Shown: one piece after another, positions 10,680 through 19,456 of the stretch
Layout of the letters: each line of letters begins with the position of its first letter
How positions within the stretch are numbered: the stretch's first letter is position 1
Assembly: GCA_000969725.1 (NCBI GenBank)
Contig: JXSR01S002231.1
Reading direction: 5' to 3' (one strand)
DNA from: Ophiothrix spiculata
Taxonomy: Eukaryota > Echinodermata > Ophiuroidea > Amphilepidida > Ophiotrichidae
Length of the DNA: 25,840 nt
Made by a program: the position numbers and the translations under genes
The notes under the pieces: generated by a model
Seen by the model: the letters and a program-made list of their open reading frames with translations, nothing else
Databases searched by the model: none
What the model was told of the DNA's origin: nothing

Positions 10680-11800
10680 AGAATGAGAGGATGGTTGGAT
10701 TATAACCCTCTCACACATATATAAACTTACAAACCCTACTTCTAAATACATGCAAATTAGGACCTGAGCAAACTTTTATATACCCAAGGATGTCAGCATC
10801 TGAACTTAACCGCCACACCATTGAACTTTCAGTTTCACACACAAAATGGCAAAACACAACACAATAATTTTCCAACAGTGGATGAGTTTGTATCCTCTCT
10901 ATTACCTTAAATATGTTTGTGCTATTCCTGGCTATATCAGAAAAACAAGGACAGTCCAAGTTTGGAAGAGTGTCCCTGTTTGGTTTGAAATTTAATAAGT
11001 GCATATCCAAGTTTGTAGGTATTTACATACACAAACCACCAACACGTGAACGTCCAGGGAATGGTCAATGTAATATCCATACAAAATTCAAACTATCTAA
11101 ATGTCCAATTACAAGGAAGAGATGGACTCCCGTTGTGTCTTTAAAAGTCTTTGTTGACATAACTTATGATCGAAAAGTAAAGTGCAACAAAAGTTCTTTT
11201 TTTCTTTTAAGACACATTCTGATGTATCTGTTTGCAATAAACTTTCCAAAGCAAAATAATTATTTCTCAATTTTCTGTACTGAAAGGAAATGCTTACATT
11301 GTTTAAAGGTGTAGTGAATTTCACTTTACACATATTTTTGAGGACACTATTTAGAGAGATTTGTAACCAAACACATCAAGAATCACAATATCAAAAATAA
11401 ATCTATCTGTAAGGTTAATATGCTAGTAATCATCAACTGCTAATAAAGCTAACCATGGAGTGAGATCTGCTAACGTAATTACCCTGTATTCTTGCGGTCA
11501 TTACATTTGGTAATTTGTTTGATACATAATCAACAGCAGTGGTAATCGGTAGTCATCATATTACATTTGTTGTTCTAATTATCTACAAATTATTGACTTA
11601 CCAGGTCATGAAACCTTGCTTGCAAATATTGAATAGGAAGAGAATTTGAGTTGTATTATGTTGTAGTATGCTCCCAGAGTATGCTACGAAATTGGCTTGC
11701 ATCTGCCTCATTTAAATCCAGCCAATTTTCTATCTTTTCTATCTTAATTTAATGTCATGTTGCATCATCGTTCATGTTTTTCCCAATAAAAGTTTCTTAC
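10680..11800. other. no gene recognised; two overlapping opposite open frames
   Basis: A 133-codon + frame (10913-11314) and a 99-codon - frame (10711-11010) overlap head to head. Neither shows a domain, signal peptide or convincing splice framing. In an AT-rich 26-kb window one frame of this length can occur by chance. They are left as unassigned open frames rather than genes. Confidence 0.4.
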
Positions 11801-11864
11801 CTTAAGGTGACCTTCATAGTGAGAATATCAAAATGTACATTAAAACTCACTGGTCCTTCATGGA
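11801..11864 (-). CDS. candidate small internal exon (unassigned)
   Basis: Minus-strand segment of 64 bp bounded by a pyrimidine-rich acceptor ending TTTAATTGTAG and a strong donor CTTAAG/GTAAGAAAC. One frame is open and reads HEGPVSFNVHFDILTMKVTL, with two bases carried over at each side; the other two frames have stops. The residue mix is protein-like, but I recognise no family. It lies next to the decayed reverse transcriptase relic, so it could also be random or relic sequence. No partner exon with a compatible phase was identified. Confidence 0.17.
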
Positions 11865-11935
11865 CTACAATTAAATGAAGACGTTTCAATACATACAATA
11901 ACATACTATAATTTCACTGTAACTGAATAAAATCC

Positions 11936-12976
11936 TCAGTATGGATTTTTAGAAATAATATTCACTTCATTGTCACTGGCATATATGGTAGAGTCATCAG
12001 CTATTAATATATTACCATGCATTGAGCATATCATTGATGAAAACAAAAGAGGACCCAGGGAATTGCCCTGTGGCACACCAAGAGTCATGGAAAGTGAGTC
12101 TGATAAAACACCATATAATTAAATTTCGGGGGTTCTATTACATAAATAAGAAGACTTAAACCACCTCACAGAAATAGCTAAGCCTTCAATAGGATGTAGC
12201 TTGTTTATAAGAATAGCATAGCAGCAGAATTCATCTGCTTGCAACTACCCAACTTGAATTCATTTATATCCCTAACCCACTAAAGGCCAAAAATCTCCTG
12301 GAATCTTATTGTATAAAAAATCCCTACTTTCACACATTCAGGACCTCTTGCATCCCAATGCAATATTTACCCATACCAAGCCATCCACGGGCGCTGCTTC
12401 AGCAGCGATTCATTGACCATATACATCTTCCGGTTGTGACATATTTTGACTTCATTTGCTACTGTAGGATTTTGTACGATTCAACATTGTTAGGGTGAAG
12501 ATTAAATCAACTTCATCAAATTTAATATGCCGTACATATCACACACCAAAGAAAAACAAGGATAGTGTTTGCTTGTGAATCAATAGCCCATCGAAATAGA
12601 TTTAAGATGGTAAAATTAGAAAACAAGTTCCAGTTTCATAGCACGGCATACATACAGGTCATTATGACAAGTCATTGTTACCTGATAATGACAATGTAAT
12701 TGTTTGTATACAAATTAAATTGTGTCATGCTATTCAATCATGCATTTTTTATCAATGGAAAATACTCTTTTATTTTGTTTCTCAACATGAGTCACACAAT
12801 ATCAGAAAATATTGGAAGTATAGCATCTATCGCAGTCTCTAAATCAATAAATGCAGTATTGATTATCCAAATGTACACAGAAGCGACTATCAGTTGAGGA
12901 TGTAGATGGTTGTTGAGTGGCAATGATATTGACAATGGGGAGAATGCTGGGTTATGACAAGTCTATCAAGAGCCTT
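11936..12976 (-). pseudogene. ancient non-LTR reverse transcriptase relic, split by about 0.6 kb
   Basis: The minus strand carries reverse transcriptase landmarks in the right order but in several frames. KALDRLVI lies at 12953-12976 and an HSTT box at 12909-12920. A motif-A-like FIDLETAID is at 12825-12851, after a frame change. After a gap come ILINKLHPIEGLAISVRWFK and YLCNRTPEI at about 12130-12216. The motif B box GVPQGNSLGPLLF is at about 12038-12079 and a motif C remnant ADDSTIYASDN at about 11966-12001. The first catalytic aspartate of motif A and the ADD of motif C are still readable. In-frame stops, a frameshift after LLF and missing residues show long inactivity. The sequence differs from the element at 5.6-6.9 kb, so this is a separate, older insertion. 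Family CR1/L2/Rex-like by inference. Confidence 0.85.
12220..12815. other. about 596-bp insert splitting the reverse transcriptase relic
   Basis: The relic's motif A segment and the following ILINKL segment are separated by DNA with no reverse transcriptase similarity. The edges carry the near-identical 11-mers AAGAATAGCAT (12209-12219) and AAGTATAGCAT (12816-12826), which look like a target duplication. Removing one copy plus the insert rejoins the reading frame as ...AIDAILINKLHPIEG. The rejoined product still seems about four residues short of the usual AFDTVxHxIL spacing. No terminal inverted repeat or A-rich tail is obvious. A compact hairpin, CGCTGC-TTCA-GCAGCG, lies near 12393-12408. 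Confidence 0.5.
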
Positions 12977-13240
12977 AAGTATTGTGCATTATCTAGACTG
13001 CATCAATACAGAACTGCAGACTTGAATATACTGAACAAATATTTTGATACAATGCAAGCTTTTAAGTACTTCACACGTTAAAAACGAATACAATCGTGCA
13101 TAAGCATGGAATTTCATAACAGTAGATGTAAACATCGATCTTGCTATCTCACCTGCATGCACCTTTGATAAATCTTGCCTGTATATTTTTGACATCTAAA
13201 ACCACTTGAATTATATTTTGTATATTGACCAACATTGAAT

Positions 13241-13333
13241 AATCCTGTTTGAAGCTATTTGATGCAAATCTTTAAGTTTGAGTTCAAAATCCTGCTAGAA
13301 GCTATGCAAATCTATCAATTTGAGTTTAAAATT
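13241..13333. repeat. about 47-bp tandem duplication
   Basis: Two head-to-tail units starting AATCCTG and sharing GAAGCT, ATGCAAATCT and TTTGAGTT.AAA in order (13241-13287 and 13288-13333). There are several substitutions and a small deletion in the second unit. Confidence 0.8.
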
Positions 13334-13494
13334 CCCTAGGTTGTTAATAGGGAAACATGACAGCTTCTAGACTCATTAACATAATACTGAAAAAAATCCT
13401 ATGGACAACCCTGTTTGCGCAGAAGTAAATTGAGAAATAAATGATAATATTGATACAATCTGTTGAGGTTTTCTTTATTGACAGCCAAGTGTTT

Positions 13495-13596
13495 TCAGCC
13501 TTCAACAAACTCCTCATATTTCTTTACTGCATGCACACCTGTCAAGGTGTCATGTAAAGCCATTTTGTGGCAAATCACATTAAAATACAATAAAAT
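13495..13596 (-). CDS. candidate terminal exon with nearby poly(A) signal (unassigned)
   Basis: Minus-strand open segment of 33 codons plus stop, preceded by the acceptor-like TTCATCTGCTTAG. It ends MALHDTLTGVHAVKKYEE then FVEG and TGA at 13495-13497. The hexamer AATAAA follows 15 nt later on the same strand (13474-13479). The C-terminal part is charged and protein-like. A phase-0 start would match the phase-0 end of the candidate exon at 14821-14870. No family is recognised; a 3' UTR this short would be unusual and the hexamer is common in AT-rich DNA, so this is a weak call. Confidence 0.2.
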   Translation of the reverse strand: MLLYFNVICHKMALHDTLTGVHAVKKYEEFVEG

Positions 13597-13599
13597 CTA

Positions 13600-14820
13600 A
13601 GCAGATGAACTGTGTATCCAGCTTCTGTATTCATAAACAATGTACATTTTAATAATTTTTCTACTAAACTCAGCTTAACTTATATTGCCAAGAACTCATA
13701 AGAATGTCAAAGCTTTAAAAGTTTTAAAAAAATTTAAAATATACTTAGAGAAATGTTCAATAATAATATAATATCATAAGACAAATAATGTTACTTACAA
13801 TAAATCTGACATAAATTGTTTTAACTAGTTTCTTGTTTTGTTATCTTTGTTCTGTTTGATCTCTAAAAGTTCTGGTTAATTACAAGGACTATAAGAGTAC
13901 ATGTATACACAAACACAAAATTTGGCAAATAAAAGACAATAACATAGAAACTTTAACAAAATAAACATCAAATTACTGCTTACAAAGTATTAAGTAAAAT
14001 ACTTGATAAGAATTAAGTGACCATCCATGCAAACTATGCTTCCAGCATTGTAAACTACAATTACATCCCTGTAATATATGATTGGATCAATATTGCCTGA
14101 GAACACAACCTTAAGGAGCAACAGATTACAGTCATAATCAGACAATTGATGCTCACAGGCAACTACAATATGAACATGTAGCAGATTTTTCAACAATTAT
14201 AACTACCATATATTTTACTTTCATTTTATCTTAAAGGGAGCAGCCTAGATTCTTCCCACTACTTTTTTACCTACAGGCTCATTCAATAGAAAATGAAACT
14301 TTATCTGACTTCAAGCAAAAAATTAGCTTTTTTATTAGATCACATAAGCAGGTTTTTCTGTCACACGTTTGTTACTTGGTATGTGAGAAGTATTTCCTTA
14401 TCAGAAATTGTAAAGTTTTTCTATCCGTGCCTGAGTGAGCACATGTTTTAATTCAAAAATGTCACAAACGTTACCAAAAAGTTACATCAAAATGTCACCG
14501 AACAAAACAATCAATTAAAAGAAAGTCTGACAATATAATTTCCTTCCACTTTTATGAAATATTTGTAATTATGTTACCCATTATCTGTGTAAAGTGCAAC
14601 AAAAAATTCGCTAACACATCAGAAACACCTACAGGTCTTAACGCCACTAGTGAGCACCATTATCAACAACAAACTTGTGCATATAATGATTGTGCCAGGT
14701 TCTGAGGTCAATTAAAATTAAATTTTTCATTTTTTGTGTGATCACAAACGTTACTTTGGAATCGCCCTACACATTTTTTTACAACAATCAATTGAACATG
14801 TTTATAGTAATATAAGCTAC
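13600..14820. other. no gene recognised; scattered CACAAACGTTAC repeats
   Basis: AT-rich. The 13-mer TCACAAACGTTAC occurs at about 14463-14475 and again at about 14744-14756, and a variant TCACACGTTTGTTACTTGG lies at about 14362-14380, so a small dispersed repeat may be present. A 68-codon minus frame at 13990-14196 (contains NIDPIIYYRDVIVVYNAG, preceded by TTGTGTTCTCAG) is protein-like but unassigned. Confidence 0.4.
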
Positions 14821-14870
14821 CAGTAGTTTTCCGTGGAAAGGTATATCATCAATGATCATGTCAAACTTTC
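14821..14870 (-). CDS. candidate small internal exon (unassigned)
   Basis: Minus-strand 50-bp segment between an acceptor context (TTGCATCCTTTTAAATGTAG) and the donor CTACTG/GTAGCT. Only one frame is open, reading KFDMIIDDIPFHGKLL, with two leading bases and a phase-0 end. The surrounding frame stays open from 15000 to 14788, so the boundaries rest only on splice-site appearance. No protein family is recognised. The donor is mediocre, and chance occurrence is quite possible. Confidence 0.17.
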
Positions 14871-15036
14871 CTACATTTAAAAGGATGCAATTAAAAATAC
14901 CTTTATATTTGAAAAATACAAATTTTACCAACTGACAGGAAAAAAACCTTTCCAAAGTAAGTTTGTTGCTATATTTAGAAAACCCATTTGACCTCAACAA
15001 TTTACTAAAAAATCACAGCTTACTATCAAATCAGCT

Positions 15037-15082
15037 AGTGTTTACACTAAGTACATAATTAAATCAAATTAGTGTTTACACT
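15037..15082. repeat. 34-bp-period repeat carrying palindromic AGTGTTTACACT
   Basis: AGTGTTTACACT, a near-perfect palindrome (AGTGT/ACACT), occurs at 15037-15048 and 15071-15082. Both copies are followed by AGTAC.TAAT and preceded by ATCAAAT, so a unit of about 34 bp is duplicated in tandem. Confidence 0.8.
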
Positions 15083-15414
15083 ATAAGTACTTAATGCCTC
15101 TTTTTGTTTCTATTGTTATGTGGTGTATCAGCTTAACCCATGAGTTACACTCATACATATCAGGTAAATAAACTACCAAAATGTGTTTTTATATTGAAAG
15201 TCTATCAAAATGAGTGTATCGACCTCTATTGTTAAAAATCTTCTGATATTAGATACTTCATTTACCCATTACTTGGCAGGAGAACGTTGATTTTTCACAC
15301 CGCTGACACACAAATACGTTGACGCATAGCTCATATTCAAGCAGGCATGACTTTAAGTGGGCTTGATAGTTTTGTTTTGATACTGTAATAAAGTGTTTCT
15401 AGATTCGTTTTCAC

Positions 15415-15788
15415 NNNNNNNNNNNNNNNNNNNNNNNNNNNNNNNNNNNNNNNNNNNNNNNNNNNNNNNNNNNNNNNNNNNNNNNNNNNNNNNNNNNNNN
15501 NNNNNNNNNNNNNNNNNNNNNNNNNNNNNNNNNNNNNNNNNNNNNNNNNNNNNNNNNNNNNNNNNNNNNNNNNNNNNNNNNNNNNNNNNNNNNNNNNNNN
15601 NNNNNNNNNNNNNNNNNNNNNNNNNNNNNNNNNNNNNNNNNNNNNNNNNNNNNNNNNNNNNNNNNNNNNNNNNNNNNNNNNNNNNNNNNNNNNNNNNNNN
15701 NNNNNNNNNNNNNNNNNNNNNNNNNNNNNNNNNNNNNNNNNNNNNNNNNNNNNNNNNNNNNNNNNNNNNNNNNNNNNNNNNNNNNNNN
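15415..15788. other. assembly gap (374 N)
   Basis: An unbroken run of N. The open frames that translate through it are artefacts. Sequences on its two sides do not obviously belong to one repeat, so nothing can be said about the missing bases. Confidence 0.99.
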
Positions 15789-16549
15789 CATTCAGACAAT
15801 TAAAATATTAACCAAATTACTCTGTGTATTGACTAGAGGTGTAACTGGATTGGTGCCGTGACCTTGCTTGGCGAAAATAAAGAAACTAAAAGATTTATCC
15901 CCTATCCTGCGTTCTCCAAAATTAGTTAAATTAACAATACAAAAACCTTCATAACTTTGCAACGGAAGGTCGGATTTGAAAAATTCAAACGGATTTGGAT
16001 TCTTCAGATCACCTGCTTTCATTTAAAATTAATTTAGAGCAATTTGATTCATAATTTAAAAATCACCTGAAGTGTCTACTGATATTGCAGCATGTATTGT
16101 GTCTGGCCCCTAAGTAACAATGACTCCATGATACAAGTAATCAAATGTCTATCAATTTAATGATACTCTACAATCTTAAGGTTCAGTTACTATTTAGGAC
16201 GTTTTGCATGTCAATAGTTTTGCATGGTGCCCAAGGTCAAATCGAAGAGGAATCTCCCTTTCCTAATATTGTGTTAATTACTTACCTATACAGAAATAAT
16301 CAATTTCTTTCAAGATTCCATTGAACATCCATTAGAATTATTCCTATTGATGAGTCAACATTTCAGTGTGAAATATTTCACAAATATGATGTTGTGTACA
16401 CTCTCTGAAAAGAAAATAGAACAGAGAGACTTTATGTAATTTATAAGCATTCATTTCAAATGGCGAAGTTTTTTGCTATGTGCTATCTTTTACGCAGTTC
16501 CATGAAAAAAACTCAATTATTAATATAAGAAAGCATCTACTCCTTGCAG
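15789..16549. other. no gene recognised; one 76-codon minus frame
   Basis: On the minus strand 15792-16022 stays open and contains FGERRIGDKSFSFFIFAKQG. It abuts the assembly gap and has no recognised domain. It may be part of a dispersed repeat truncated by the gap, or chance. The rest is AT-rich without features. Confidence 0.4.
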
Positions 16550-16629
16550 GGAAATAGAAAGAGGATGGGAAAGTTCTTGTATTTCACTCTGCATACGTCT
16601 TCCAGGCGAACCATCCTAATGATTGACAG
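16550..16629 (+). CDS. candidate 80-bp internal exon (unassigned)
   Basis: Best exon-like segment of the window on splice signals. The acceptor CATCTACTCCTTGCAG/G has a pyrimidine tract, and the donor GATTGACAG/GTATGT is near consensus. Of three frames only the first is open throughout, reading GNRKRMGKFLYFTLHTSSRR then TILMIDR; the second stops near the end and the third at once. No domain is recognised and no neighbouring + strand exon was found. It could belong to a gene whose other exons lie outside the window, or be chance. Confidence 0.3.
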
Positions 16630-17441
16630 GTATGTCTGGTCTATTTAGTTTACTGCTGATCAACTCTAATCTGGTTCAAACTTTCATCACAAATCATTAA
16701 AAGTCAAAAATCAACAAAATAGTGAATATTATGGCATCTTTATATTGTGCATAGTTACAAGAAATAGTGAATTTCACAAAAAAATGTTGAAAACTGAGAA
16801 CCAAATTGTTTTAATTCATTGTGATAAGTAGTTTCATAAAAACCACTTAGCCATGACAATAAAATTGTTTAATATAACTCAGTTTTAGTGCTTCTATACA
16901 CAGTTTTTCATGATCTCTCTTGTTTAGTTAAATTACAATATAGACGTCAATAATGGAAAAACAAGGTCACGCTCTCATAAGACAAATCTCAAAATGGATG
17001 TAAAATGTCTTGATCTTGAGGGATTTGGTTACCTGGCAACAACAACCTCAAATTTTAATATTACAATTATATTGCATCAAAGTAAAGTTAGCTTGTAATG
17101 GAAATTCTTTAAGAATAGTACCAGTGGGAGAGAGTAGATAAAAATAAGACTAATTTACTTCAACATATTACTAACCCAAATGCAGCTTTAAGACATTCAC
17201 TGTGATTTCTACTGAGCAATACAAAAGAAACACTTAAACAACAAAGACAATAGCCTTATGCAAAGAGAAATGGTATGATTAAAATGCTTTGCAATTGTAA
17301 TGAGTCTGAAAGTCTTTTAATCCCTGAAGTTTCTCTTAAAGGAAAAAATATCAAAATGCCTACTTATCAGATTAATGAATTAAAATGTGGATATTGGAGA
17401 CAATGATAGTCAAAAACCCAATAGATTGATAGGGTTTGAAA
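16630..17441. other. no gene recognised
   Basis: AT-rich sequence with no repeat, RNA gene or coding segment that I can support. Confidence 0.5.
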
Positions 17442-17723
17442 CTATGGAGGATATCTATGAATACCATTAGCAATTAATTTACGGTTAATACACTTAGAAG
17501 AGAATTTACACAACAGCTGATGTGACAGAGGAGGCAACTTAATCACTCTGCGTGCCGCCTCACCAATAATTGCATCTCTGTTGTATTGTTCCAACTCGTT
17601 TTTGTCATCAAATAACAATATCATACATAATAATTGAGCCACTATGGACATCAAGTGATGCTTGAAATCGGCATTGTTTTGGACTATTTCTCTTTTGTAT
17701 ACAATAACGTCAGCTCTCTTTGA
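17442..17723 (-). CDS. candidate coding segment, 93 open codons (unassigned)
   Basis: Minus-strand frame open from 17723 to a stop at 17442, slightly longer than the 70-codon frame from its internal ATG at 17654. Its composition is unlike the T-rich random frames nearby: it is charged and contains FDDKNELEQYNRDAIIGEAA and RRVIKLPPLSHQLLCKF. A donor-like ATTATTG/GTGAGG at 17564/17563 and an acceptor-like GATGTCCATAG before 17641 would define a symmetric 78-bp exon reading AQLLCMILLFDDKNELEQYN then RDAII. The LPPLSHQLL stretch faintly recalls the end of a SOCS box, but this is not enough to assign a family. Confidence 0.25.
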   Translation of the reverse strand, partial: SKRADVIVYKREIVQNNADFKHHLMSIVAQLLCMILLFDDKNELEQYNRDAIIGEAARRVIKLPPLSHQLLCKFSSKCINRKLIANGIHRYPP

Positions 17724-17835
17724 TTATACTTGGATCAATTTGTAACAGAATATGACACAATACAAACTACAAATACTAACACATTCATCTTTATCCCTAT
17801 TAAAGTTTGCATATCTTCAAGTTTGCCTGCATTAA

Positions 17836-17980
17836 GGCCATGTCACACATCACCGTACCGTGTGAATAACGTACTAATACCGTTCACTGGTTTGGTAATC
17901 GATTACATGTATTTCTATGACCAAAGCAGTGTACGATATTAGTTCGTTATTCGTACGTTTCGTGATGTGTGACAGAGACT
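17836..17980. mobile_element. 145-bp whole-length fold-back MITE
   Basis: Nearly the whole segment is an imperfect palindrome with arms of about 70 bp meeting at TACATGTA. Shared arm blocks are TGTCACACATCAC, GAATAACG.ACTAATA, CGT.CACTG and TTTGGT. TTAA flanks both sides (17832-17835 and 17981-17984). TTAA duplications are typical of piggyBac-type transposition. The ends (GGCC.. and AGTC..) do not start with the usual CCC, so the superfamily is left open. The 70-codon open frame across it (17730-17942) is not a gene. Confidence 0.8.
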
Positions 17981-18416
17981 TTAATCTTCATCATTAAACA
18001 CAAGTTATATGGAATATTTCCAGGAAAACTTGATAGATAAACCAGATGGCATTGATCAATGAGCATCACTGTTTTGTCTGACATTTAAGAAAACACAATT
18101 AACACATAGCTAATCTGTAATGGAAGAATGGTGGGTAATTTTGGGATAAACATATTAGGTGAGAAGAGAAATACCCGATCAACTCACAAAGTGGAATCTA
18201 TTTCAATAAACTATTCAAAATTTAATGTGCCATCTTCCCTAATTATTCCAGCATCAAAATCAAATTTAATGTGAAATTGAACATAAACAGCCACTGAAAA
18301 CAACTTTCAAAAGCCAATTTTTGCTGCCATTTTCACTGATTGTCTTAATCATTCATATTAGAATATGAATTATCAAACATTCAACAACTCACTGTATCTC
18401 TTATTACAAGAGCGTG

Positions 18417-18435
18417 CCGTTGTTGATTCGTGATG
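18417..18435. repeat. 19-nt motif shared with the fold-back element at 18731-18910
   Basis: On the minus strand TTCATCACGAATCAACAAC resembles TTCATTGGAAATCAACAAC in the left arm of the downstream fold-back, and the counterpart TTCATCGCAAATTAACAAC in its other arm (15-16 of 19 identical). It starts a CpG-rich patch to about 18560 (AGCGCGTCACGC, TTTACGCAG, CATCGCGCGTCAG) that contrasts with the AT-rich surroundings and may be a decayed relative. Confidence 0.45.
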
Positions 18436-18730
18436 AATCCACAGTTGATATTCAATTTAGCGCGTCACGCATGGTACAGCGTTTACAAAACTGCATTTAC
18501 GCAGTACACAAAATTTGACGCACTGATCATCGCGCGTCAGGCACTTATAGTACCTGCAGAAGCCTAGTGCTTGGGAAAATGTGATAACGTCAAAGCATCA
18601 AACATTCACAATTTAGCACTTTGCTTCAGATATGGTAAATATTTTTATGAAGATCAGAAAGCCTATCTGTTAAATTGAAAACATTTAGAATTTAATTCAT
18701 ATGTTTTCAGGAATATTTTCGTTGTTGAAA

Positions 18731-18910
18731 GGTATTCAAACATGCCGCAGAGTTGTTCATTGGAAATCAACAACTCTGCATCCGATACATGGGCGTATTT
18801 TTATCACACTCAGGTGGCTAAAGCCACCCTAGCGCGATAAAAATACGCAGATGCATGGGTGCATCGTTGTTAATTTGCGATGAACAACTCTAGTGGCGTG
18901 TTTGAATACC
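18731..18910. mobile_element. 180-bp whole-length fold-back element with nested hairpin
   Basis: The two halves are reverse complements at roughly 80-85% identity by eye. The ends GGTATTCAAACATGCC and GGCGTGTTTGAATACC pair, as do TGGGCGTATTTTTATC and GATAAAAATACGCAG, and the centre is GGTGGC-TAAA-GCCACC. The left arm alone also holds an 11-bp perfect stem, GCAGAGTTGTT (18747-18757) pairing with AACAACTCTGC (18769-18779). No coding capacity. A target duplication is not evident; TA two bases inside each edge is one possibility. Confidence 0.82.
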
Positions 18911-19456
18911 TAAATATGCAATGGTGATCTGTATGAAGCAATATTTCAGTCGCTATCGATAGCAAACCCCAGCAGTCCTTTCATAGCTTTTGCCTCCTTG
19001 TAATCATATACCTGTAGCCAAATTAATTTCCCACTGCATTACCACTTCATCACAGACAACCATCATACAACCTCATCACATCTTAAAGCATTCCTTGTTT
19101 CTCAAAATTCAATCCATTAGAAAATTGGACCATAGAGCAATTACTGGGTTATTGAAATAAACATGAACAATACAAAGTAGCAGATAGATTACATTTGAAC
19201 ACCTTAAATGTGTGTTATTTAAATCTTAAAGTAATCCAAATACATTGTATAGACACATTGAAAATCACAAAACAAATATGTAGAAATTAATATGACAAAT
19301 AAAAGAAGGCAATATTTTGTTGAGGAGGTATTCTGTTCCAGGAATTGCATTAGTAATTGTCAAATTTATAAGATATTGTGATCTGATAAGTGTACTATTA
19401 TATAGAAAATGTGTAATAATCTACCGTGAATATATTTCTAATCACTCTTAAATTTA
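18911..19456. other. no gene recognised
   Basis: AT-rich; nothing that can be supported. Confidence 0.5.

Noticed and set aside
10711-11314. Overlapping 99-codon (-) and 133-codon (+) open frames as genes
   Set aside because: They overlap on opposite strands, show no domain or targeting signal, and one long frame is expected by chance in this much DNA.
11604-11720. Minus-strand segment starting ATG and ending at a perfect CTG/GTAAGT donor
   Set aside because: About 36 codons of low-information peptide with no upstream promoter or downstream exon that fits; not enough to call a first exon.
15353-15803. Long open frames of about 126-148 codons
   Set aside because: They are translations through the N gap.
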